Shown here piece by piece: positions 1-5,410 of a stretch of DNA of 5,410 nt. A program made the translations under genes and the position numbers. Source of the DNA: Chloroflexota bacterium (GTDB lineage: Bacteria; Chloroflexota; Anaerolineae; Anaerolineales; UBA11579); assembly GCA_030610225.1 (NCBI GenBank), contig JAUWSD010000095.1, forward strand, positions 1 to 5,410, given 5' to 3'. Position 1 is the first letter of the stretch, and the number at the start of each line of letters is the position of its first letter. The notes under the pieces are model-generated. The model was given only the letters and a program-made list of their open reading frames with translations, was not told where the DNA came from and did not search any database.

Positions 1-2
1 AG

Positions 3-698
3 CTAAGGGATAAATTTAATGTATCAGCCATGACCATACGGCGAGATTTGATCACATTAGAAAACCGCGGATTAATTGAGAGGACCCATGGCGGCGCTCT
101 ACTCTCGGATGATATCAGGAATTGGATTGAACCGCCCATCATAGAAAGAATGAATGTGATGGCGGAAGAAAAGAAAAGAATAGCTGTCTGGGTGGCGGAA
201 TATATTGATACGGGAGATACAATTTTTTTAGGCTCAGGGACCACAACATTATATGTGGCAAGAGAGCTCATCATTAGGGATGATATTACAGTCGTTACGA
301 ATTCGGTGCCCATACTTCATGAATTGTCCAGTAACTCCAACATGAATATCATTACTGTAGGGGGGTTTCTTCGAAGGAGTGAACTTTCTTTAATAGGTGC
401 ATTTGCAGAACCTGTGTTAAAGAATATCCGAGTAAATAAAGTCATCGCCGGGATGAGGGGTATACATCCGCTCTATGGTTTCTCGTGTGAACACCCTGAA
501 GAGCTTATGACAGATCGAATGATCTTAGGGCTCTCGGATACGATTGTAATTGTGGCTGATCATACAAAAATAGGTCAAGTTGCTACAAACAGAGTGGCAC
601 CCATAGATCAAGCCACCTTAATAGTGACAACAACTGAAGCCAATCAACTCCATATTAAAAAAATTCAAGAACAAGGTATAGAAGTAAGAGTAGTTTAG
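3..698 (+). CDS. DeoR-family transcriptional regulator, 5' end missing
   Basis: This is a sugar-responsive repressor of the DeoR/AgaR/GlpR family. The reading frame is open to the window edge, and the codons before the ATG at 30 read LRDKFNVSA, followed by MTIRRDL. That is the middle of the DeoR helix-turn-helix, so the ATG at 30 is not the start; about 20-25 residues lie upstream of the window, judging from the usual family length near 250. After the HTH come the family hallmark RTHGGA and then the DeoRC effector domain, with SGTTT at 234-248 (sugar-phosphate binding loop of the ISOCOT fold), VTNS, a GG turn, and ADHTKIG near the C-terminus. The gene ends in TAG, where family members normally end. 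It lies 28 nt upstream of the SIS gene on the same strand, so it is probably co-transcribed and acts as the local regulator. The effector is inferred to be a hexosamine or other sugar phosphate; the operator is not visible in the window. Confidence 0.93.
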   Translation, partial: LRDKFNVSAMTIRRDLITLENRGLIERTHGGALLSDDIRNWIEPPIIERMNVMAEEKKRIAVWVAEYIDTGDTIFLGSGTTTLYVARELIIRDDITVVTNSVPILHELSSNSNMNIITVGGFLRRSELSLIGAFAEPVLKNIRVNKVIAGMRGIHPLYGFSCEHPEELMTDRMILGLSDTIVIVADHTKIGQVATNRVAPIDQATLIVTTTEANQLHIKKIQEQGIEVRVV

Positions 699-726
699 AC
701 TTTTGATAAGGTGGAAATAATAAATT

Positions 727-1773
727 ATGGGAAAAAAGGGCACAAATACACTACAGGAAATATATTCCCAACCCAATATTTGGAAACAAACATTAACCGA
801 AATAAGCAATCTGCAATTAGAAAAACCCCTGTCCGGGAATGATTCTTTTCAAATTCTTGTGACCGGCTGTGGATCAACATATTACCTGTCCATTTGGGCC
901 GCTCGTACGCTGCAGGAAAAATTAAGTGTTCTAGCCCGCCCTCTTCCAGCGTCTGAACTCTTATTCTCTCCCCACAGTTGGTACTCTCCCAACCAGTCAA
1001 CTCAATTAATCGCAATTTCACGGTCTGGTACAACAAGTGAGACTGTCGCCGCAGTGACTCATTTTAAGAACAACTCCTCTATCGAAACTTGCGCGGTCAC
1101 TTGCTACTCAAATTCGGAACTCGCTCTTCTGGCAGATACTCTTATTGCCGTTCCTGCCGCTCAAGAAAAATCTATTGCTCAAACACGCTCTTTCACCAGT
1201 ATGATGCTTGGGATCTCCTATTACATCGAACAAGAAATTAAGGAGGGCTTACCGGAACAATTAACATCTCATGGTTCTCTCCTGATTGATAAAAATAGCA
1301 ACCTAATAAAGGATATTGCTAACGATAACAATTTTGAACGCTTCTTTTTCCTTGGATCTGGTTCAAAGTACGGATTAGCTTGTGAAGCGATGTTAAAAAT
1401 GAAAGAGATGTCATTATCCTATTCAGAAGCCTATCACTTTCTAGAATTTCGCCACGGACCTATGTCCATGGTTAATAATCACAGTCTTGTGATCGGTCTT
1501 ATTGGGAAGGATAACAAAGACCATGAGCTACAGGTATTAAAAGACATGAAAAAGTTAGGGGCAACAACACTAGCAATAGGTGGTGAGGTTGGGGAAGAAA
1601 TCCCTGGATGGATTGACCAATATATTCCCTTGACCCAAAACAATCTAGGACTTTTTGGAGATGTATTATATTTGCCTTGTTTGCAGATATTAGCTTTTGA
1701 AAAAGCTATCTCCAAAGGTTTAGATCCTGATAATCCCCACAATCTTTCTGCGGTTGTGATATTAGATTTATGA
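727..1773 (+). CDS. Two-domain SIS protein, AgaS/NagB-II-like hexosamine-6-phosphate deaminase/isomerase
   Basis: This 348-residue cytoplasmic enzyme resembles the isomerase half of GlmS and the AgaS/NagB-II group, which deaminate and isomerise galactosamine- or glucosamine-6-phosphate to the ketose phosphate. The N-terminal EIYSQP helix is followed by the first SIS domain, with GCGST (47-51) and SRSGTTSET (98-106) as phosphate-binding loops and TRSFTSM (153-159). The second SIS domain has GSGSKYGLACEAMLKMKEMS (210-229) and EFRHGP (240-245). The C-terminal DPDNPHNLSAVV (333-344) is typical of the family. There is no glutaminase domain, so it is not GlmS. The start at 727 follows a moderate site AAGGTGG (708-714) at a rather long 12-nt spacing. 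The stop overlaps the EIIA start (ATGA), implying translational coupling. Family assignment is firm. The exact substrate (GlcN-6-P, GalN-6-P or a fructosamine phosphate as in FrlB) is inferred from the neighbouring nagA. Confidence 0.9.
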   Translation: MGKKGTNTLQEIYSQPNIWKQTLTEISNLQLEKPLSGNDSFQILVTGCGSTYYLSIWAARTLQEKLSVLARPLPASELLFSPHSWYSPNQSTQLIAISRSGTTSETVAAVTHFKNNSSIETCAVTCYSNSELALLADTLIAVPAAQEKSIAQTRSFTSMMLGISYYIEQEIKEGLPEQLTSHGSLLIDKNSNLIKDIANDNNFERFFFLGSGSKYGLACEAMLKMKEMSLSYSEAYHFLEFRHGPMSMVNNHSLVIGLIGKDNKDHELQVLKDMKKLGATTLAIGGEVGEEIPGWIDQYIPLTQNNLGLFGDVLYLPCLQILAFEKAISKGLDPDNPHNLSAVVILDL

Positions 1774-2240
1774 ATACTTCTATCAGTCTGCTTAAATCGC
1801 TGACCAGCGATCACATTGCAGTCAAAATAGCAGCCTCATCTTGGGAGGAGGCTGTTGAAGGTGCAGGAATGGTGATGGTCAATACAGGTCTTACTCAACA
1901 GTCCTACATCAAAGCAATGAAGGATGCCATTAAATCCTTGGGTCCTTATTGTGTGATCGCTCCAGGAATCGCCATGCCTCATGCTCGTCCTGAAGATGGT
2001 GTGATTCAAACTGGGTTTTCATTAATAACTCTAGAACAGCCAGTAAAGTTTGGTAGTAAGGCTAATGATCCCGTAGATATCGTAATTGGATTTGCAGCAA
2101 TAAATAAACAAAATCATATTACAGCCCTCAAGGAAATCGCCACCCATTTTGGGGATTATCGTTTTATTCAAGACATTCGAGCAGCAAGGACAAAAAAAGA
2201 TTTATTAATAATCTTAGATTCCAAAAGGGAAGAAATATGA
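1770..2240 (+). CDS. PTS EIIA component, ascorbate/fructose-mannitol (EIIA type 2) family
   Basis: This 156-residue cytoplasmic phosphotransfer protein receives phosphate from HPr and passes it to EIIB. It shows the EIIA type-2 active-site signature APGIAMPHARPEDG, with the phosphorylatable histidine at residue 71. A second conserved histidine lies at residue 116 in NKQNHITAL. The N-terminal pattern (SSWEEAVEGAGMVMV, then YIKAMKDAIKSLGPY) matches the SgaA/UlaC group of the ascorbate PTS superfamily more closely than mannitol EIIA. Length is normal for a stand-alone EIIA of about 150 residues. The ATG overlaps the TGA of the SIS gene (ATGA at 1770-1773) without a strong site of its own, so it is probably translated by coupling. 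Its own TGA overlaps the EIIB start in the same way. Confidence 0.93.
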   Translation: MNTSISLLKSLTSDHIAVKIAASSWEEAVEGAGMVMVNTGLTQQSYIKAMKDAIKSLGPYCVIAPGIAMPHARPEDGVIQTGFSLITLEQPVKFGSKANDPVDIVIGFAAINKQNHITALKEIATHFGDYRFIQDIRAARTKKDLLIILDSKREEI

Positions 2241-2521
2241 AAATTGCTACTGTCTGTGGAATGGGCTTCGGCACCAGCATGATGTTAAAACTTTTCATCG
2301 AAGATATCTTCAAGGCAGAGGGCATCACGGGACATCAGGTAATTCCTTGGGATCTAGGTTCTATCAAAGGTCAACAAGTAGACCTGATTGTAGCCCCAAC
2401 AGATATGGAAAGTCATCTTAAAGGATCGGAAACCAAGGTCATCTATATCAAGAACTTAGTAGACAAAGAGGAGATAACAGAGAAGGTCATCGGAGCCATA
2501 AAAGAACTTGAGAGTTTATGA
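2237..2521 (+). CDS. PTS EIIB component, ascorbate (SgaB/UlaB) family
   Basis: This 94-residue cytoplasmic protein carries phosphate from EIIA to the sugar bound at EIIC. The phosphocysteine is Cys7 in the P-loop VCGMGFGTSMML, the arrangement seen in PTS_IIB ascorbate/lactose-type folds. Further family-like segments are DLIVAPTDM and the C-terminal helix EKVIGAIKELESL. Length matches SgaB/UlaB (about 90-100). The ATG overlaps the EIIA stop by four bases, with an AAGGGA-type purine stretch upstream at 2225-2230. A 78-nt gap separates it from the EIIC gene. Confidence 0.92.
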   Translation: MKIATVCGMGFGTSMMLKLFIEDIFKAEGITGHQVIPWDLGSIKGQQVDLIVAPTDMESHLKGSETKVIYIKNLVDKEEITEKVIGAIKELESL

Positions 2522-2524
2522 GTC

Positions 2525-2535
2525 AAAGGAGGTGA
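2525..2535 (+). promoter_or_regulatory. Orphan perfect Shine-Dalgarno in the EIIB-EIIC gap
   Basis: AAAGGAGGTGA is an extended match to the anti-Shine-Dalgarno end of 16S rRNA, the longest I found in the window. It starts four bases after the EIIB stop. No ATG, GTG or TTG lies at a usual distance downstream: the EIIC start is 64 nt further on and has its own site. The only start codon touching it (GTG at 2532) lies inside the motif and opens a 12-codon frame ending at 2570. Its function is unknown; it could be a ribosome standby or pausing site, or a relic. Confidence 0.5.
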
Positions 2536-2586
2536 AAAGAACCCAAATTCAAGATAGTCCAGAAATTTGATATGTTTATTTAAGAT

Positions 2587-2591
2587 AGGAG
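2587..2591 (+). promoter_or_regulatory. Ribosome binding site that sets the EIIC start
   Basis: AGGAG lies 8 nt before the ATG at 2600. It supports that start over the upstream in-frame TTG at 2567, which has no suitably placed site and would add an 11-residue extension unlike the usual EIIC N-terminus. Confidence 0.75.
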
Positions 2592-2599
2592 AGAATATT

Positions 2600-3916
2600 A
2601 TGGAAATTTTTAAAGTACTATTAGAATTAATTACCCTTCCTGCTTTCATCCTTGGCTTGATAGCCTTGGTAGGCTTGCTGATTCAAAAAAAATCCGCCTC
2701 AGAGGTTATCGTTGGAACCATTAAGACCATTCTTGGTTTGTTAATCATGGGTGTCGGTATTGGGGCATTAATCAATGCTTTGATACCTATCCAGGCCATG
2801 TTTCAAGTAGGGATTCCCGCAGCTGGCTTTGAGACCTTTGTCACCTTTGACGAGGCAGTTGTTGGCGCAGTACAGAGTGCCAATGAAGCTAATATTGGGG
2901 CAGCAATCGCCTGGACTATGTTGTTTGGATACATCATCCATCTCGTTCTCGCCCGGGTTACCAAATTTAAATACGTCTATCTCACCGGGCATATGATCTG
3001 GATTCACGCTGGCGCTTTCGCGATTCTTTTCCAATCTTTTGGTCTTTCACTTTTCTGGACTGTTCTCCTGGCTTCCATTGTCGATGGGTTCTACATGACC
3101 CTGGCGCCGGCTTTAGCTCAGCCAGTGATGCGCAAGATCATTGGCAATGACAGTATTGCTTTTGGTCATGGCCAGACCTTGCTTAATATGGTTGGTGCCT
3201 GGGTCGGCAAGCTAGTCGGTGACCCGAATGATTCTGCTGAAGAGTCCGAAATGCCTGATTCCCTTAACTTCTTCCGGGATATGGCAATTTCCATTTCACT
3301 GATCATGATTGTGGTAGCCCTGGTAGCCGTTATCCTGGCTGTGATTCAAATTGGCATCGCCGGTGTACAGGAAACCATCAGCGGAGGTCAGAACTGGTTT
3401 GTCTTCGCTCTGCTGCAAGCCCTGGGCTTCACAGCTGGAGTCCTGGTCCTGCTCCAAGGTGTCCGCATGTTGATCGCCGAGATTGTCCCTGCCTTCAAGG
3501 GTGTGGCTGACAAATTGATCCCAGGTGCAATTCCAGCTCTGGACTGCCCTGTGATCTATCCCTTTGCGCCCAATTCCTTGATCATTGGTCTAATCTCCGG
3601 CACAATCGGTCAGGTTTTAGGTATGATTTTCCTGGCTTTGATCAGTTGGCCAGTGCCGCTGCCCAGCATGATCGCTGCCTTCTTTGCCAGCGGTGCTGGA
3701 GCAATCTTTGGCAACGCAACCGGCGGCCGTCGAGGCGCCTGGGCTGGAGGTTTCATTTGGGGTTTTGTTGGCTGGATTATGATCAGCTTCGCCTACAAAT
3801 TCCAGGTGTTTGGAGACCTGGCTGGTATGGGTGCGATTGATCTAGGTTTCACCGTTCCAGATGCCATTATTCCAGGTATCGTGATTTGGTTGATTGCCAA
3901 ACTCTTTGGAGTTTAA
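2600..3916 (+). CDS. PTS EIIC permease, ascorbate (SgaT/UlaA) family
   Basis: This 438-residue polytopic membrane protein is the sugar-translocating subunit. It is highly hydrophobic throughout, consistent with the roughly 11 transmembrane helices of UlaA-type permeases (about 440-465 residues). Family landmarks are GLLIMGVGIGAL (46-57), TGHMIWIHAGAF (129-140), FGHGQT (188-193), a polar cytoplasmic-looking linker GDPNDSAEESEMPDS (207-221), PALDCPVIYPFAPNS (312-326) and FGNATGGRRGAWAG (370-383). The last two are strongly conserved in UlaA/SgaT. The central and 3' parts are more GC-rich than the neighbouring genes: 37/60 at 3421-3480 and 36/60 at 3721-3780, against 24/60 at 241-300 and 16/60 at 2161-2220. 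Many codons end in C or G, which could reflect high expression or separate ancestry. Substrate is not fixed by family; the deacetylase and AgaS-like neighbours argue for an N-acetylated amino sugar. A strong terminator follows 19 nt after the stop. Confidence 0.94.
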   Translation: MEIFKVLLELITLPAFILGLIALVGLLIQKKSASEVIVGTIKTILGLLIMGVGIGALINALIPIQAMFQVGIPAAGFETFVTFDEAVVGAVQSANEANIGAAIAWTMLFGYIIHLVLARVTKFKYVYLTGHMIWIHAGAFAILFQSFGLSLFWTVLLASIVDGFYMTLAPALAQPVMRKIIGNDSIAFGHGQTLLNMVGAWVGKLVGDPNDSAEESEMPDSLNFFRDMAISISLIMIVVALVAVILAVIQIGIAGVQETISGGQNWFVFALLQALGFTAGVLVLLQGVRMLIAEIVPAFKGVADKLIPGAIPALDCPVIYPFAPNSLIIGLISGTIGQVLGMIFLALISWPVPLPSMIAAFFASGAGAIFGNATGGRRGAWAGGFIWGFVGWIMISFAYKFQVFGDLAGMGAIDLGFTVPDAIIPGIVIWLIAKLFGV

Positions 3917-3935
3917 TTCAGCAGCTACTTTTAAA

Positions 3936-3969
3936 CAGCGAAGAGGGAGAGCCCTCTTCGCTGTTTTTT
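3936..3969 (+). terminator. Rho-independent terminator between EIIC and nagA
   Basis: CAGCGAAGAGGG (3936-3947), an AGAG loop, and the perfect complement CCCTCTTCGCTG (3952-3963) form a 12-bp mismatch-free stem followed by six T (3964-3969). Three further A-T pairs (3933-3935 with 3964-3966) can extend it to 15 bp. It would end most transcripts from the regulator-SIS-PTS unit, or act as a 3' stabiliser with partial read-through. On the - strand the trailing T-run is poor, so it appears one-directional. Its T-run ends one base before the nagA ribosome binding site. Confidence 0.93.
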
Positions 3970-3973
3970 GGAG
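3970..3973 (+). promoter_or_regulatory. Ribosome binding site that sets the nagA start
   Basis: GGAG sits 6 nt before the GTG at 3980 and directly after the terminator T-run. It supports GTG 3980 as the start. The in-frame TTG at 3968 overlaps this site and the T-run, so it would have no ribosome binding site. Confidence 0.75.
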
Positions 3974-3979
3974 AATTCA

Positions 3980-5134
3980 GTGAGAACCATCTTAAGCGGC
4001 GGAAAGATTGTTACCCCTACCCAAGTAATTAAAAACCACACCCTCATCCTTGAGGATGAAATAATCTCTGCAATTATCCCGGATCAGAAATTCATTGTTG
4101 AAAAGAATGACCACACAATAAACATCAAGGGAAAATGGGTCACTCCTGGATTAATCGATATTCATGTGCATGGGGCAAATTATGCCGACGCAATGGATGC
4201 TGATCCCGAATCTATCAATACCCTAAATCAATTCTTCGCAAGCCGGGGTGTAACCGGTTACCTGCTCACAACAGGTACTGCATCTAATTCTGATATCTCA
4301 GCTGTCATCAATTGTTTTCAAGAATACTCACCTACAGAAGACGGCGCGGTACCCCTTGGGATTCATCTAGAAGGACCATACTTGTGTGAAGAAAGAAAAG
4401 GGGCACAGCCATCTATTCACCTGCGGGATCCAGAACCAGTATATTATCAACGCTGGTTTGAGAGTGGCGTTATCCGATTAATGACTGTCGCCCCTGAATT
4501 AGAGGGGGCTCTGGCATTGATCCAAACCGGAATCAAAAAAGGTGTTGAATTTGCAGTGGGTCACTCGGTTGCCAGCTAGGAGGTAATGCAGGAAGCAATT
4601 GAGAGGGGATTAAGGCAGGCTACTCACACCTTTAATGGTATGAATCCCCTCCATCACCGCCGACCCGGGGTTCTCGGTGCAGTCCTTTCGGATGATCGCC
4701 TCTTTGCTCAAGTCATTGCTGATGGCGTACATGTGCATCCCGCAGTCGTTAATGCCCTCGTGAAAGCGAAAGGCATCAACAGAACCATTCTGATTACAGA
4801 CTCGATTCGGGCAGCTGGAATGGGCAACGGCGAGTACGACCTATTAGGACAAACTGTCTCTGTCAAAGGAAATGTGGCGCGTATAGCCTCAGGTAGTCTT
4901 GCTGGCAGCGTTCTGACCATGGATCAAGCTGTACGAAATACAATGACATTTTGCGATATTCCCTTCGCTCAAGCCATCCAGATGGCCAGTCTGACTCCTG
5001 CGAAGTCCCTTAATTTACACACTGAGAGAGGTGCGCTGGAGCCTGGCCTAAGAGCAGATGTCACAATTTTCAGTCAGGATTATTCAGTGGAAACCACCAT
5101 CGTTGGTGGAAATATTGTCTATCAAAAAGATTAA
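3980..5134 (+). pseudogene. nagA: N-acetylhexosamine-6-phosphate deacetylase (NagA-type) interrupted by an in-frame TAG
   Basis: The enzyme removes acetate from GlcNAc-6-P (or GalNAc-6-P in AgaA) in the cytoplasm, feeding the deaminase. The frame spans 385 codons including the stop, the usual length, with no frameshift; codon 200 is TAG (4577-4579). Numbering from GTG 3980, the amidohydrolase metal site is complete: HVH at 62-64, Glu131 in HLEGPY, His195 in GHS, His216 in THTFNGM. His251 in IADGVHVHP and the catalytic Asp274 in LITDS are also present, and LAGSVLTM plus a C-terminal strand returning to the small beta domain complete the fold. These positions nearly coincide with E. coli NagA as I recall it. 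The TAG falls between two metal-ligand histidines, so neither half (199 residues; 182 residues from the ATG at 4586) could be active alone. Conservation on both sides of the stop points to a very recent mutation, a sequence error, or read-through. It is preceded by a terminator and followed 12 nt later by the second SIS gene. Confidence 0.88.
4577..4579 (+). other. In-frame amber codon at nagA codon 200
   Basis: The frame reads ...GHSVAS, TAG, EVMQEAIERG... with homology continuing uninterrupted in the same frame. The position follows the GHS metal-ligand motif and is variable in the family (Tyr is common; Leu in E. coli NagA as I recall). One substitution from TAT/TAC (Tyr), TTG (Leu), TGG (Trp) or CAG (Gln) would produce it. 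TAG is a genuine stop for the regulator at 696-698, so wholesale reassignment is unlikely. The bases overlapping and following the stop form AGGAGGT (4578-4584), only 1 nt from the ATG at 4586, which is too close for efficient initiation. Confidence 0.9.
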
Positions 5135-5136
5135 TT

Positions 5137-5141
5137 GGAGG
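5137..5141 (+). promoter_or_regulatory. Ribosome binding site of the second SIS gene
   Basis: GGAGG lies 5 nt before the ATG at 5147 and just after the nagA TAA, a strong well-placed site that fixes the start. It should allow translation of this gene regardless of the upstream amber codon, provided the transcript reaches it. Confidence 0.8.
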
Positions 5142-5146
5142 ACATC

Positions 5147-5410
5147 ATGTCTGTACTATCTGATACCTATCTCAATGGTTTGATCTCACTCTTGAACCAA
5201 ATTCGGGAAGAAGAAACGGAAGCATTGGAAAAAGGTGCCCTTTTAATAGCAGATGCCATTGAAAATGGGAATAGAATATTTGGATTCGGTTGTACTCATT
5301 CCTCCCTGCCAGTACAAGATGAGGTATACCGCGCAGGAGGCTTAATCCTCGTAAATCCGATTTACGGTCCCGGAATTGCTTCCTTGGATGTCCGTCCTGC
5401 TCGAATGACT
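5147..5410 (+). CDS. SIS-domain phosphosugar-binding protein (SIS_2/UPF0309 type), 3' end missing
   Basis: The first 88 codons run off the window end without a stop. The N-terminal helix (LNGLISLLNQIREEETEALE) followed by ALLIADAIENGNRIFGFG, then THSS, EVYRAGGL and NPIYGPG, matches the short single-SIS-domain proteins annotated as UPF0309, usually about 240-250 residues. In relatives, as I recall, the loop after the first strand reads GxGHSH; here it is GCTHSS, keeping one histidine and a serine. The family binds a phosphosugar, but its reaction is not established to my knowledge. Its position 12 nt after nagA implies co-transcription and a role in the same sugar pathway, perhaps as an isomerase or a second sensor. 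It differs from the first SIS protein, which has two SIS domains. Confidence 0.82.
   Translation, partial: MSVLSDTYLNGLISLLNQIREEETEALEKGALLIADAIENGNRIFGFGCTHSSLPVQDEVYRAGGLILVNPIYGPGIASLDVRPARMT

Noticed and set aside
30..32. ATG at 30 as the start of the DeoR-family gene
   Set aside because: It lies inside the helix-turn-helix (NVSA-MTIRRDL), and the frame stays open with family-like residues to the window edge; the real start is upstream of the window.
703..731. Possible promoter before the SIS gene (TTGATA at 703-708)
   Set aside because: At 17-nt spacing the -10 position reads TATGGG and falls on the start codon; it is more likely chance in a short operon gap.
1479..1814. 111-residue open frame on the - strand
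   Set aside because: It lies opposite the 3' part of the SIS gene, whose protein is strongly family-like; the - strand product has no recognisable features. The same holds for the shorter - strand frames at 618-809, 725-1036, 2443-2649, 2768-3034 and 4708-4920.
2544..2569. Inverted repeat CAAATT/AATTTG in the EIIB-EIIC gap
   Set aside because: Only 6 A/T-rich pairs with a 14-nt loop and no extension; not a credible hairpin or operator.
2567..2599. TTG-initiated 11-residue extension of EIIC
   Set aside because: No suitable ribosome binding site precedes it, whereas ATG 2600 has AGGAG at 8 nt and gives a standard EIIC N-terminus.
3646..3840. 64-residue + strand frame inside EIIC
   Set aside because: An alternative frame of the conserved EIIC 3' region, with Trp/Arg/Cys-rich composition typical of out-of-frame translation.
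3968..3979. TTG at 3968 as the nagA start
   Set aside because: It overlaps the terminator T-run and the GGAG site; GTG 3980 is correctly spaced from that site.
4577..4585. Frameshift or insertion splitting nagA
   Set aside because: The homology continues in the same frame on both sides of TAG and the total length is normal, so a single nonsense codon explains the break.

Overview
The window carries one strand of a carbohydrate-uptake and amino-sugar catabolism cluster. All genes are on the + strand: a DeoR-family regulator (5' end cut off by the window edge), a two-domain SIS protein of the AgaS/NagB-II type, a three-gene PTS permease of the L-ascorbate (SgaABT/UlaABC) superfamily (EIIA, EIIB, EIIC), an N-acetyl-hexosamine-6-phosphate deacetylase (nagA type) interrupted by an in-frame TAG, and the first 88 codons of a second, smaller SIS protein (SIS_2/UPF0309 type). 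No rRNA, tRNA, IS element, CRISPR array or phage gene was seen.

The source looks like a PTS-bearing bacterium of low-to-moderate GC with strong purine-rich Shine-Dalgarno sites (AGGAG, GGAGG). A Firmicutes-like anaerobe fits best, but a PTS-bearing member of another phylum (for example Anaerolineae) cannot be excluded from the sequence alone. Stop codons are mixed (TAG for the regulator, TGA for three genes, TAA for two), so TAG does serve as a real stop here.

Layout: 3-698 regulator; 727-1773 SIS deaminase/isomerase; 1770-2240 EIIA and 2237-2521 EIIB, both joined to the preceding gene by 4-nt ATGA overlaps; a 78-nt gap with an unexplained perfect Shine-Dalgarno; 2600-3916 EIIC; a strong intrinsic terminator at 3936-3969; 3980-5134 nagA with an amber codon at 4577-4579; 5147-5410 second SIS gene. 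No stretch over 300 bases lacks a gene.

Inferred pathway: EIIA-EIIB-EIIC import and phosphorylate a sugar, the deacetylase removes an N-acetyl group from the 6-phosphate, and the AgaS/NagB-II-like protein deaminates and isomerises the hexosamine 6-phosphate into glycolysis. The DeoR-family protein probably controls the cluster in response to a sugar phosphate. The substrate is therefore more likely an N-acetylated amino sugar than ascorbate, although the permease belongs to the ascorbate superfamily. The deacetylase step is doubly compromised: a terminator directly abuts its ribosome binding site and a stop codon lies between two of its metal-ligand histidines. This is the most notable part of the window.
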